From Candidatus Cloacimonadota bacterium (lineage in GTDB: Bacteria; Cloacimonadota; Cloacimonadia; Cloacimonadales; Cloacimonadaceae), in contig JAJBAV010000005.1 in the NCBI GenBank assembly GCA_020532085.1, positions 29,930 through 93,929 of the forward strand: a stretch of DNA of 64,000 nucleotides, written 5' to 3'. The position numbers were made by a program, and so were the translations under genes. The notes beneath the pieces were generated by a model. That model did not search any database. It saw only the letters and a program-made list of their open reading frames with translations, and was not told where the DNA came from. Shown piece by piece: positions 18,143-26,989 of this stretch (its first letter is position 1; every line of letters starts with the position of its first letter).

Positions 18143-18198
18143 CGGGCAGGGCAGCTTGACCAGATCCAGGTACCTTGCCCTGCCCGTTGATTTTTTTT
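18143..18198 (+). terminator. Terminator-like hairpin with T8 tract, no upstream plus-strand gene
   Basis: A perfect 11-bp stem (CGGGCAGGGCA 18143-18153 with TGCCCTGCCCG 18176-18186), a 22-nt loop, then TTGA and eight T on the plus strand. No plus-strand gene ends here; both neighbours are on the minus strand. It could end a small RNA or be part of a mobile repeat. Confidence 0.5.
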
Positions 18199-18247
18199 GG
18201 GCTCACTTCCAAACCGGGAGGGTAAAGCCTGGAGGCGACAGCAATGC

Positions 18248-18430
18248 TTACCCACCGCCATGTCCTGTCAGCCACGCCTTGAGCGCTCGCTTCCATTCCC
18301 CTCCCACGCTCCCCGCCTGATCATCGCATCAAACGCGGCTATTAGGCGGGAGGCGCGTCCGGGCCCCGGGAAATGGCCTTAATGGCCAAAGGGGCACCAC
18401 TTCGCTCCTCCGCAGGGGACAGGTGGCAAA
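18248..18430 (+). repeat. Dispersed intergenic repeat A, copy 2
   Basis: Matches 7568-7760 in the same orientation. The central stem is CCGCCTGAT with ATTAGGCGG, in which one base pair of copy 1 has become a wobble pair, so the hairpin is kept. Sequence similarity fades after the GGGCCCCGGG stretch. Confidence 0.8.
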
Positions 18431-18511
18431 AAGGCGATGCCTGTGGTGGTCCAGATTGAAATCAGCACGGACACAAGGTCACTGCCGGAAATGCTGCGCC
18501 GGAAGCGAAGG

Positions 18512-19528
18512 TTATCTCTTCCTGGTCAGGCTCCCCGCCATGGTTTTCACGATATCTCTGGCAGTTTCGTTGAGCGACCTCGTTTTGAAAGAGAGTTCCG
18601 CCACGGCCTTGGCGTTTGAATAAAGGCTGTTGTTGGAGATCGTATGCAGCGAATAGAGAGTGAAAAACGGTGCTTTGCGGGCCAGTTTGTAGTATAGCTC
18701 CGCGCAGGGGGCCACTGCCTTGGCGACCCAGAGCGGCAGATGGATCCGGGGTTTGGGGCGTCCGCTGCACTCGGCCAGCTCGTCCAGCAGTTCACCCATG
18801 CCGATCCATCGGTTGGAAAGAATGTAGCACTCGCCGGCCTTGCCCTTGTCCGCTGCCGCAATGATCCCAGACGCCACGTCCCGCACGTCCACAAAATCGT
18901 ATCCGCCCTTGATCACGGCGCGGAAGCTGCCTTTCAGAAAAGCGCTGATCATCTGGGCGATGTTCCCTGATTGCTGGGCGTTTGGCCCAATGATCCCGGA
19001 AGGATGCACCACCAGGGCGTCCAAGCCGGATCTGGCTGCCTCGAGGACCTGCTGGGTGGCCAGGGCTTTGGTTTTGGCATAGTAACCTATAACCCGGTCG
19101 GGACTGAAAAAGGAAACCTCCCGCATAACCTGCCCCCGCGGCAGCAGCGGAATGGCATGCACGGAACTCACATAGACAAGCCTGCGAACATCGTGTTTGC
19201 GGCAGGTGGCAATCACGTTGGCCGTGCCTTCCACATTCACGGCGTAAACCCGGGGATCCTTTCCCAGACTGATCGTGATGAGCCCCGCGCAGTGGATCAA
19301 AGTGAACTCCGCCGGTTCGTCGGATTCGAACAGCTGGTCCAGGGTTTGGGGATAACGCACGTCGCCTGCGAAACGGGTAAGCAGATGGCGGTTGTGGTCA
19401 ACGTAGGATGGCACCTTCTCCCAGGGCAGCACAAAAGCGCGAACTTCCTCGCTGCGGTCCAGCAACTCCTTCACCACGTGGCTGCCCAAATGACCTGCCG
19501 CACCCGTAACGACATAAATGTGTTTCAT
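18512..19528 (-). CDS. NAD-dependent epimerase/dehydratase (dihydroflavonol reductase-like SDR)
   Basis: A 338-residue extended short-chain dehydrogenase. The N-terminal nucleotide-binding motif is VVTGAAGHLGSHVV, and the catalytic YxxxK reads YYAKTK near residue 150, following VYVSSVHAIP. VHPSGIIGPN and VRDVASGIIAA match the dihydroflavonol-4-reductase/hopanoid HpnA-like branch. The substrate cannot be told from sequence. It stands alone, with long gaps on both sides. Confidence 0.87.
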   Translation of the reverse strand: MKHIYVVTGAAGHLGSHVVKELLDRSEEVRAFVLPWEKVPSYVDHNRHLLTRFAGDVRYPQTLDQLFESDEPAEFTLIHCAGLITISLGKDPRVYAVNVEGTANVIATCRKHDVRRLVYVSSVHAIPLLPRGQVMREVSFFSPDRVIGYYAKTKALATQQVLEAARSGLDALVVHPSGIIGPNAQQSGNIAQMISAFLKGSFRAVIKGGYDFVDVRDVASGIIAAADKGKAGECYILSNRWIGMGELLDELAECSGRPKPRIHLPLWVAKAVAPCAELYYKLARKAPFFTLYSLHTISNNSLYSNAKAVAELSFKTRSLNETARDIVKTMAGSLTRKR

Positions 19529-19765
19529 TGTTCAATTCTCCCGTCTCCCGTCAAACGCCGGGCAACAACCCAAGCCTTGCGCCAAGGTTCAGAAAGTGCC
19601 TTAAAACAGCGATCAGGACACCTGGCTCCAAATAACCCCGGCCGGAATTCCCTGTCAATGAAAATGTGCTGCCAATGTCCGTTTCATTATGGAAGCCGGG
19701 ATAAGGTTTCAGAAAAAAACGGGGTTGATCACTCAACCCCATATTCTGAGCAGTTAACTGATTGT

Positions 19766-20218
19766 TCAATCCGGGTCGTCAACTATCGGTTCGGAATTTT
19801 TGCGGGTGGAGCTTGAGGGTTTTTGATCTTGCGGCGGAGTGGTGTTTCCTTGTGGCACAGTGGATTGGGGGTAGCTGGGAAGGGGGTTGTAGTTTATCTC
19901 CTGGTCTGGTTTGCAGGTTTTGCAGGGTTCATAACCTTCCTCGATGGCATTGGCTATCGAAATCGGGATCTTGGAGCGCAGGCGGAGATGGCGGCATCCT
20001 TCCAGATGGTACTTATCGCCGGACTTGGTCACATAGACCGTTTGGTTTTGCCCGGTGACGTTGCTGAGCAGGTTTTCAGTGGTGAGAAGCTGGCCCGTGG
20101 GCGATGTGAACTGGTTGGGGGTGCCCAACCCGTTTATTCCCAGATAGCCCAATCCGGCCAATAACACAGCCCCTATCACGCCACCGATGGCGGTCTTTTG
20201 TTTCTTGTTGATGGCCAT
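19766..20218 (-). CDS. Membrane-anchored small protein with a Cys/His metal-site-like motif
   Basis: A 150-residue protein: a basic N-terminus, one transmembrane helix (about 11-28), a linker, then VYVTKSGDKYHLEGCRHLR and EEGYEPCKTCKP, and a Pro/Ser/Gln-rich tail. The spaced Cys and His resemble the Ada-type zinc-binding module found at the end of several secreted nucleases and lipoproteins. I start at ATG 20218 because GGGAGG lies a few bases upstream. The partner or substrate is unknown; the domain would face the periplasm. Confidence 0.75.
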   Translation of the reverse strand: MAINKKQKTAIGGVIGAVLLAGLGYLGINGLGTPNQFTSPTGQLLTTENLLSNVTGQNQTVYVTKSGDKYHLEGCRHLRLRSKIPISIANAIEEGYEPCKTCKPDQEINYNPLPSYPQSTVPQGNTTPPQDQKPSSSTRKNSEPIVDDPD

Positions 20219-20376
20219 TTTTCCTCCCGGGAAAATGTATTTGTTTCCTTTTACCAATATGGCGGATAATAGTCAAGCAGAATCTTCAGCTCAGCTTCTG
20301 ATGGACAAAAATATCAAGCTTTGGAATGACGCTTGCATGCCTTTAACCGTAAATAAATCTAAACAAGTTGGCGGAT

Positions 20377-23300
20377 ATGAAGCATCTACTTTTAACCCTG
20401 ATCCTGGTGGCAGGCCTTGCGGCCCTCGCCGCAGATGTGGTTTATTCTTACACTTTGAACGAGCCTGAACTCACGACCTCCACAGAATACAGTCATCTGA
20501 AACTGGATGGAGCGCAGAGTTGGGGAACTCCCGGCAGCCCGGACCTGCCGTGGTTTGGCACCAAGATCCTGCTCCCCGCGGGTGAAGAAGCCGTGGACAT
20601 CCAGGTGGAGCTTAGCTCCCCCCAGACTCTGGCCCTCACTTTTCCGGTGGCCCCGCTGCAGCCGCAATACCCGCTGTCCAGCCCGGTGATCCATCCCAGA
20701 CAGGCCCCGGACCAAACCATTTACGGAAGCGCCAACCCCTATCCGGCCACCCCGCACAATGGCCTCAACACCCAGTTCCTGGCTGGTCATCCAGTCAATT
20801 TCAGCGCGATTTGCCCTTTCAGCTACGATCCCCTGAACAACGAACTGATCTTTTACCGCCAGCTGAGCCTGCGGGTGAAAACCACAACCACAGCACGCGC
20901 CGCGGCTTCTTTGCAGCTTTTGAAGCAGGACTTTGCCACCTTCGGGTATCTGCTGAAAGCAGTGGACAACGCTGACGCGCTGCCCCGTTATGACCACCGC
21001 ACCACCGGCTGGGATTACCTCGTGATATACGATGAAGCCAAACTGGCCCAGTGGCAGCCCTTCCAAACCCTGTATGAAGAACGCGGCCAGAACGTGCTGT
21101 TGAAATCCGTGCAGGAGATCACCTCGCAAACTGCCGGGGCCGACACCCAGGAAAAGATCCGCAACTATATAATTGACATCTACAACACCAATCCCCTGAA
21201 GCACGTTCTGCTGGCCGGGGATACCGACGTGATACCCCATCGCGGCTTCTATGTGAACATGGGCAGCGGCAGCCAGGTGGATAACGACATCCCCGCGGAC
21301 ATGTATTACAGCTGCCTAGACGGAAACTGGAACAACGACGGCGACAGCTACTGGGGCGAACACATGGAAACCGACCTGGTGCCGGAACTTTCCCTCGGCC
21401 GCGTTTGCTACAATTCCGATGCCGAGATCGCCAATTTCATCACCAAAACCCAGCACTACCTCAATGAGCCTGTGATCTCCGAAGCCACCACAGCCCTCTT
21501 TGTGGGCGAATGGCTCTGGGACGGTCCCACCTGGGGCGGCGACTACATGGACGAAATGATAGGCGGCAGTTCCGCCAACGGCTACACCACCGTGGGAGTG
21601 CCCACTTCCTGGAACATCAGCACCATGTATGACCGCACCTACGGCGCAGCTGAATCCTGGACCGGGAGCCAGCTCCGGCCTTTGCTAAGCAACGGTCCCA
21701 ACCTCGTGAACCACCTCGGCCATTCCGCCACCACCTATACCATGAGGATGTCCAATAACAACGTTACCGCCACCAGCATCACCAACGACGGCCTCAACCA
21801 CAACCTCTCCATCATCTTCACCCAGGGCTGCTACGCCGGGTCCTTCGACAACCGCGACACCAATTACGGCGACTACACCGCCGACTGCATCACCGAAAAA
21901 TTCACCTCCTTACCCACTGCGGCCGTGGCCATGATCGCCCACTCCCGTTACGGATGGGGAATGCAGGGATCCACCGATGGCGCTTCCCAGAAGATCAACC
22001 GCCAGTACATCGACGCCATCTTCGGAGAAAACATCCGCGAACTCGGCTTCACCCTGGTGGATGCCAAAATTGACAACATCCCCTACATCCAGAACTCCCC
22101 CGTGATGTATTGGGTTACCTACGAAACAAACCTGCTGGGCGATCCCGGCCTGATGGTCTGGGGCGACACCCCGCAGCAAATGAGCGTCCAGCTTCCCACC
22201 TACTGGACCGTTGGCCTCAACAACTATCAGGTGCAAACCAACGCTCCGGGCGCCACCCTGCGCCTGAAAAGCGGCAACGACATCCTCTGTGAAGCCACTG
22301 CCGACGCCACTGGCCTCATCGGCATCAATCTCGATGCCAGCCTCACCCCCGGCGATTTCGCTGTCAGCATTGTCGCGGCCGATTTCATCGCCTACCATGG
22401 TGTGATCACTGTCCAGGCCAGCAACCAGCCTTACATTGTGGCCACCCAGGTGCAGTATGGTGACGCCGACGGACTCTACCACACCGGCGAAGTCATCGAC
22501 CTTAATGTGACCCTGAAAAACGTGGGCATGGTGGACCAAACCGAGCCCGGCACCCTTAACCTGATCAGCAACTCCCCCAATCTCCATGTGCTCAGCAGCT
22601 CCTATGGCTTCAACCCCCTCGCGGCCTCGGATTCCACTGCCATCAACGGTTTTTTCCAGGTCAGGATCCAGGGAAATTATCCCGACCACCAGATCGCCTA
22701 TCTGAGCTTTGAAGCGAACTTCGACTCCTATGTCTCCTCCACCCCCGCCGCCCTCGTCCTGAACGCTCCCGACCTGCATTTGGACACCTACCAGTTCGTG
22801 AACGCCAATCCCCAGATAATGCCTGGCGACAATCCCGCTTTGAACATGATCGTGAGCAACAGCGGTTCCGGCCACGCCTTCAACCCCATGATCATCATCT
22901 TCTGCGACGACCCCAATGTAACTCTTTCCGCCTTTGAGGCCATTCTCACTCCGGTGGGTCCGGACAGCTTCACCCTCTATGAAAACGCTTTCAGCGCGCT
23001 GATCTCCCCGAACGCCCCCATCGGCAGTTCCGTGAACATTGGCTATATGCTCGGTGCGGAAAACGGCAACACTCTGGAAGGAAATTTCGTGCTCTATATT
23101 GGCAACCAGCAGTACTCTTTCGAGAACGACTCCAACGGCTGGACCAGCCTGGCCCCTCTTACCAGCTTCGTGAACCAGTGGCACCGTGAAAACCAGCGCA
23201 ACCACACCGCTGACGGTAGCTGGTCGATGAAGTTCGGTGGTCCCGGATCCGCGGATTATTCCGGCTCCGCCTATGGTGCCCTGGAAAGCCCGGAGATCCC

Positions 23301-23955
23301 GCTGGGCCAGAACGGACGTCTTTTCTTCCACCACTGGATGGATGCCGAGGCCCACAGCGACCCCATCTACGCCTGGGATGGCGGCATGGTTGAGATCTCG
23401 GTGGATGGAGGGCCCTGGACCCAGATCTCTCCCGTCGGCGGCTACTCGCACCGCATCTACAACAACAACGCTTCGCCTTTCCCGGCCAACACCAACGTCT
23501 ACTCCGGCAGTTTCGACTGGACCCAGGCTGAGTTTGACATCGCCAACTTCACCGGCTTGGCCAAATTCCGTTTCGTGTTCGGTTCCGATGGCTATGTGAG
23601 CGGTGAAGGCTGGTACATAGATGACGTCTATGTGGAAAGCGATTTCGACACCGCTTCCGAAGACTTGGTTCAAAGCCTCGTGTTCAGGCTCCACGGGAAC
23701 TATCCCAATCCTTTCAACCCCACCACGACCATCCGTTTCGATTTGCCTGAGGCCGCATCTGTGAATCTGGACATCTTCAACCTGCGCGGTCAGAAAGTGC
23801 GTTCCCTGGTCAATTCCGATCTTCCCGCCGGAGCACACAGCGCCGTTTGGAACGGCCGCGACACCACCGGCAACCCCGTTTCCAGCGGTGTTTATCTTTA
23901 CCGGCTGAGTGACGGTAACCGCGAACTCACCCGCAAGATGATGTTGATGAAATGA
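20377..23955 (+). CDS. Gingipain-like cysteine protease (peptidase C25) with C-terminal sorting domain
   Basis: A 1192-residue secreted protein. Signal peptide (1-18), a propeptide-like region (about 20-190), then a C25 catalytic domain (about 200-590) with the dyad His449 in NHLGHSATT and Cys485 in TQGCYAGSFD. The spacing of 36 residues is close to that in gingipain R. Ig/CARDB-like domains follow, then a jelly-roll-like module (about 910-1090, SFENDSNGWTSL), and a FlgD-like end with NYPNPFNPTTTI and SSGVYLYRL, the C-terminal sorting domain of the type IX-like secretion route in FCB bacteria. No secretion-machine gene is in the window. Start at ATG 20377; a TTG at 20368 is unlikely. The last bases overlap the sirtuin start. 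Confidence 0.9.
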   Translation: MKHLLLTLILVAGLAALAADVVYSYTLNEPELTTSTEYSHLKLDGAQSWGTPGSPDLPWFGTKILLPAGEEAVDIQVELSSPQTLALTFPVAPLQPQYPLSSPVIHPRQAPDQTIYGSANPYPATPHNGLNTQFLAGHPVNFSAICPFSYDPLNNELIFYRQLSLRVKTTTTARAAASLQLLKQDFATFGYLLKAVDNADALPRYDHRTTGWDYLVIYDEAKLAQWQPFQTLYEERGQNVLLKSVQEITSQTAGADTQEKIRNYIIDIYNTNPLKHVLLAGDTDVIPHRGFYVNMGSGSQVDNDIPADMYYSCLDGNWNNDGDSYWGEHMETDLVPELSLGRVCYNSDAEIANFITKTQHYLNEPVISEATTALFVGEWLWDGPTWGGDYMDEMIGGSSANGYTTVGVPTSWNISTMYDRTYGAAESWTGSQLRPLLSNGPNLVNHLGHSATTYTMRMSNNNVTATSITNDGLNHNLSIIFTQGCYAGSFDNRDTNYGDYTADCITEKFTSLPTAAVAMIAHSRYGWGMQGSTDGASQKINRQYIDAIFGENIRELGFTLVDAKIDNIPYIQNSPVMYWVTYETNLLGDPGLMVWGDTPQQMSVQLPTYWTVGLNNYQVQTNAPGATLRLKSGNDILCEATADATGLIGINLDASLTPGDFAVSIVAADFIAYHGVITVQASNQPYIVATQVQYGDADGLYHTGEVIDLNVTLKNVGMVDQTEPGTLNLISNSPNLHVLSSSYGFNPLAASDSTAINGFFQVRIQGNYPDHQIAYLSFEANFDSYVSSTPAALVLNAPDLHLDTYQFVNANPQIMPGDNPALNMIVSNSGSGHAFNPMIIIFCDDPNVTLSAFEAILTPVGPDSFTLYENAFSALISPNAPIGSSVNIGYMLGAENGNTLEGNFVLYIGNQQYSFENDSNGWTSLAPLTSFVNQWHRENQRNHTADGSWSMKFGGPGSADYSGSAYGALESPEIPLGQNGRLFFHHWMDAEAHSDPIYAWDGGMVEISVDGGPWTQISPVGGYSHRIYNNNASPFPANTNVYSGSFDWTQAEFDIANFTGLAKFRFVFGSDGYVSGEGWYIDDVYVESDFDTASEDLVQSLVFRLHGNYPNPFNPTTTIRFDLPEAASVNLDIFNLRGQKVRSLVNSDLPAGAHSAVWNGRDTTGNPVSSGVYLYRLSDGNRELTRKMMLMK

Positions 23956-24668
23956 TCAAGGTAACGCCGGACACCAGACTGCTGGTACTAACCGGAGCAG
24001 GGATCAGCGCCGAATCGGGGCTCAGAACCTTTCGCGACAGCGATGGGCTTTGGGAAAACCACCGCATGGAGTATGTGGCCACTCCCGAGGCCTGGCGGCG
24101 CGATCCGCAAATGGTCTGGCGTTTCTACAAAGCACGTTGGGAACAAGCCCAACAGGCCGCTCCCAATCCAGGGCATCTGGCCCTGGCAAGGCTGGAGGAA
24201 TGGCTGGGGGGCAATTTTCACCTCATCACCCAGAACGTGGACGGACTTCACTCCGCGGCCGGCAACAACCGCGTGATCGAAATGCACGGCGCTCTCCGCA
24301 GCTGCCTTTGCACCAAGTGCGGCATCCGCTTTTACCAGGAGGAAGTTGACCTCAGCCCCGAACTCCCCGCCTGCCCCAAATGTTCAGGGAAGTTGCGGCC
24401 GGATATTGTGTGGTTCGGTGAAGTGCCTTACCGGTTGCAGGAGATAGACACCTTGCTGCAAAACTGCGATGTCTTCCTTATGGTGGGAACCAGCGGCGTG
24501 GTCTATCCCGCTGCCGGTTTTGTGCAGACAGCCCGCTATTTGGGGGCGAAAACCATCGCGGTGAACCTCAATCCCACCGAGAGACTGGATTTCTTCGATG
24601 AATTTCACCAAGGTCGGGCAGGCGAGATCCTGCCCCGCCTGGTGGATCAGTGGATGGCAGGCTGGTAA
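23952..24668 (+). CDS. cobB: NAD-dependent protein deacylase, sirtuin family
   Basis: Sirtuins remove acyl groups from lysine using NAD+. The 238-residue product has LTGAGISAESGLRTFRD, QNVDGLHSAAG, the catalytic MHG histidine, a four-cysteine zinc site (CTKCG and CPKCSG) and VGTSGVVYPAA. A YxxR motif (FYKARW) after the cofactor loop is the mark of class III sirtuins such as SIRT5 and CobB, which prefer succinyl and malonyl lysine. ATG overlaps the protease stop (ATGA at 23952-23955), an unexpected pairing of a cytosolic enzyme with a secreted protease. Confidence 0.94.
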   Translation: MIKVTPDTRLLVLTGAGISAESGLRTFRDSDGLWENHRMEYVATPEAWRRDPQMVWRFYKARWEQAQQAAPNPGHLALARLEEWLGGNFHLITQNVDGLHSAAGNNRVIEMHGALRSCLCTKCGIRFYQEEVDLSPELPACPKCSGKLRPDIVWFGEVPYRLQEIDTLLQNCDVFLMVGTSGVVYPAAGFVQTARYLGAKTIAVNLNPTERLDFFDEFHQGRAGEILPRLVDQWMAGW

Positions 24669-24767
24669 CCTCTTCCGGGGTCGGATCCGCTTCCCGCTGA
24701 CACATACAGACATTTATCAGTTAAATATTGGTTTGGGCGGATTTGAACTCCGCTGCCTCAAATGGAC

Positions 24768-25391
24768 CTAACTGGAAAAAGGGATCTTGTCTTTGTGACG
24801 GATGGAATCGAGGCGGCTCATGAATTCCTTAACGCTGGCCTTGAGGGCGTTGAGAGAGCCTTTGTTGTCGATTACCAAGTTGCAGAGGGGGATCTTGGCG
24901 AGGTCTTCGATTTGGGCGTCCATGCGGGCTTCTATCTGGGCGCGGGTTTCATTTCCTTTCTTGAGCAGGCGCTGCAGGCGTTTCTCACGGCTGGCCTGCA
25001 CCAGAACAATATAGTCAAAACAATGCTGCATCCCTGCCTCGAAGAGCAGCGGCACTTCGAAAAAGAGGTATTTTTGCTCGGCGTTGTCCACGATGTTTTG
25101 CAGGGCGGTGAGGGCCCTTGGATGCACCAGGCTGTTCAAAAATTCCAGCTCCGGTTTATTGCCGAAGACAATGGAGGCAATTTTTTTCCGATCGGCTTTG
25201 CCGTCTGAAACCACCTCGCTTCCCCAACGGCTGATTATTTGCGCCAAACATTCCGGATCGTCCAGTTGCCGTTGGGCGATCTCGTCGGAAAAGATCACTT
25301 CGAAGCCCTGTTCCGCCAGCAGCCTGCAAAAAGCGCTCTTGCCGCTGCCGATGTTGCCCGTGATGCCGATGAGGATTGGTCCTGTAGCCAT
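24768..25391 (-). CDS. coaE: Dephospho-CoA kinase
   Basis: CoaE phosphorylates dephospho-CoA in the last step of coenzyme A synthesis. The 207-residue product begins with the P-loop GITGNIGSGKSAFC, followed by SDEIAQRQL, the LVHPRA segment and the VPLLFEAGM motif, all typical of the family. It lies 11 bp after cdaA and is the last gene of the minus-strand operon that begins with exbB. Confidence 0.95.
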   Translation of the reverse strand: MATGPILIGITGNIGSGKSAFCRLLAEQGFEVIFSDEIAQRQLDDPECLAQIISRWGSEVVSDGKADRKKIASIVFGNKPELEFLNSLVHPRALTALQNIVDNAEQKYLFFEVPLLFEAGMQHCFDYIVLVQASREKRLQRLLKKGNETRAQIEARMDAQIEDLAKIPLCNLVIDNKGSLNALKASVKEFMSRLDSIRHKDKIPFSS

Positions 25392-25402
25392 GATGCTCCT
25401 TG

Positions 25403-26149
25403 CTAGGATGTAGCGTCGGTGATGATCTGGAGTAATTCTTCGTAAGCCACGTTCACCTGGATCTCACCGTTGCGGGCCACGGAGATCTGGGATGTTTGCT
25501 CCGAAACGATGATGGCGAGGGCATCGGTGACTTCCGTGATGCCAATGCCGGCCAGGTGGCGGGTGCCAAATCTTTTGGCGTGGTCGGATCTTTTGGACAG
25601 AGGCAGCACCACCTTGGCGGCCATGATCCTGTCTCCGCGTATGATGATGGCCCCATCGTGGAGCGCGGAACGGGGATTGAATATGGTGAGGATGAGGCGC
25701 AGAGACATGGTGGCATCGATGAGTTCACCGCTGTTGATATACTCGCTTAGTTTGCGCCGGTTTTCGATCACTATGAGAGCGCCGGTTTTCCTGAAGGACA
25801 TCGATGAGATGGCGTCGATGAGCGGCATGTAAAAGGAGTTGCTTTCCTTTTTCCGCAGGCTGAGGTTGAGTTCGCGGGAAAGGTTGATCTTGGCCAGCAG
25901 CGCGCGGATTTCCGGCTGGAAGATGATAACGAGGCCCAGCACCCAGAAGTTGCGCACGGCGTTCAGCAGTGAGGTTACCATCCTCAGGTTCAGGGCTTCA
26001 GCCACCGTTGACAGCAGCACCAGGGCGATTATGGCCGCCAGGACGTGCCAGCCTCCACCGCGGCGCAGAACGCTGAGCCCTTGGTAAAACAGGAACGCGA
26101 TGATGAAGATGTCCACCAGATCAGAGAAAGTGGGGATTAGAACTTCCAT
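25403..26149 (-). CDS. cdaA: Diadenylate cyclase, CdaA type (c-di-AMP synthase)
   Basis: CdaA makes cyclic di-AMP from two ATP at the membrane. The 248-residue product has about three N-terminal helices (LVDIFIIAFLFYQG, HVLAAIIALVLLS, NFWVLGLVIIFQ), the linker FQPEIRALL, and the DAC domain with ALHDGAIIIRGDRI (DGA motif). The second signature, normally RHR, reads GTRHLAGIG, with Leu in place of the second Arg, so activity should be tested rather than assumed. It overlaps folP by 13 bp. Next to folP and coaE, the order matches what I recall from Bacteroidetes. A CdaR-like partner is encoded at 50858. Confidence 0.9.
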   Translation of the reverse strand: MEVLIPTFSDLVDIFIIAFLFYQGLSVLRRGGGWHVLAAIIALVLLSTVAEALNLRMVTSLLNAVRNFWVLGLVIIFQPEIRALLAKINLSRELNLSLRKKESNSFYMPLIDAISSMSFRKTGALIVIENRRKLSEYINSGELIDATMSLRLILTIFNPRSALHDGAIIIRGDRIMAAKVVLPLSKRSDHAKRFGTRHLAGIGITEVTDALAIIVSEQTSQISVARNGEIQVNVAYEELLQIITDATS

Positions 26150-26988
26150 GGGCCGGCCTCCCTGCCGATCGCTTGCAAAACAGCAAAAAACTGGCGGTGT
26201 TCACGCACGTCATGCACCCGCAGGATGTCCACGCCCTGCCAGGCCGCCAGCACAGCGGCGGCGAGGGTCCCGCCGATCCTTTCCTGGGGTCCGGATGCAT
26301 CCACGGAGGCGATGAAACGCTTGCGGGACACTCCCAGCAACAGGGGCAAGCCGTGTTTGCGGAATTCGCCCAGATGGGCCAGCAGGCGGAAATTGTGTTC
26401 CGCGGTTTTGCCAAACCCGATCCCAGGATCGAGTATGATGTTGGCGCGGTCTATTCCGCGTGTGACGGCGAATTCTATCCGCTGCGCGAAAAAGGAGCTG
26501 ATCTCAGCCAGCAGGTTGGCGTAAACGGGATCGGCCTGCATCGTTTCCGGCTGGCCACGCATGTGCATGAGCACCAGTTTCACCTTTGGCCGGGCCGCTA
26601 CAATCTCCGCCATGCGCGGATCGTGGCTGAGGGCTGAAATGTCGTTGATGTAAGTGGCCCCCAGATCTATTGCCGCCTCTGCCACCGCGCTGTTGCGGGT
26701 GTCCACGGAGACGGGCAGGTGCGGCCACTTTTCCCTTACTTTCAAGAGCACCGGCAGCACGCGCCGCAGTTCCTCAGATACCGGAACTGGCAGCGCTCCG
26801 GGACGGGTGGATTCACCCCCGACATCCAGAATGCCCGCGCCTGCATCCACCAGTATTTGGGCTTGGGTCAAAGCCTGTTCGGGATCGGCAAACTTTCCTC
26901 CATCAGAAAAGGAATCGGTGGTAACATTCAGGATGCCCATCAATTGGGGTGCCTTGAAATTCGTGGAAAACAGAGGGAAACCGTCCAT
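26137..26988 (-). CDS. folP: Dihydropteroate synthase
   Basis: FolP joins p-aminobenzoate to the pterin pyrophosphate in folate synthesis and is the sulfonamide target. The 283-residue product shows MGILNVTTDSFSDGG, GAGILDVGGESTRPGA, VSVDTRNS, INDISA, LMHMRGQPETMQ, DPGIGFGK and GVSRKRFI. The start at ATG 26988 is one base after the tonB-like stop; no good ribosome site is seen, so translation may depend on the upstream gene. Confidence 0.96.
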   Translation of the reverse strand: MDGFPLFSTNFKAPQLMGILNVTTDSFSDGGKFADPEQALTQAQILVDAGAGILDVGGESTRPGALPVPVSEELRRVLPVLLKVREKWPHLPVSVDTRNSAVAEAAIDLGATYINDISALSHDPRMAEIVAARPKVKLVLMHMRGQPETMQADPVYANLLAEISSFFAQRIEFAVTRGIDRANIILDPGIGFGKTAEHNFRLLAHLGEFRKHGLPLLLGVSRKRFIASVDASGPQERIGGTLAAAVLAAWQGVDILRVHDVREHRQFFAVLQAIGREAGPWKF

Positions 26989-26989
26989 G

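Larger units (their letters stand above)
17939..18511. other. Non-coding gap upstream of secD
   Basis: These 573 bp contain no convincing gene. They should hold the secD promoter near 17940-18060 (no clear -35/-10 pair was found), an orphan terminator-like hairpin at 18143-18198 on the plus strand, and repeat A copy 2 at 18248-18430. Short open frames here cross the repeat and look accidental. Confidence 0.65.

Noticed and set aside
18105..18382. Plus-strand open frames in the secD upstream gap
   Set aside because: They run through the hairpin and repeat A, and the corresponding frames in repeat A copy 1 are not conserved.
21910..23838. Open frame of about 640 codons antisense to the C25 protease
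   Set aside because: A shadow of the protease gene; the plus-strand reading has signal peptide, catalytic dyad and sorting domain.
24729..24757. Minus-strand stretch that looks like a tRNA T-arm (GTTCAAATCC) and acceptor end with CCA
   Set aside because: The best 5-bp stem (GCGGA/TCCGC) leaves loop GTTCAAA, one base out of register with a real T-loop. No matching D-arm, anticodon arm or 5' acceptor strand lies upstream, where coaE is encoded.
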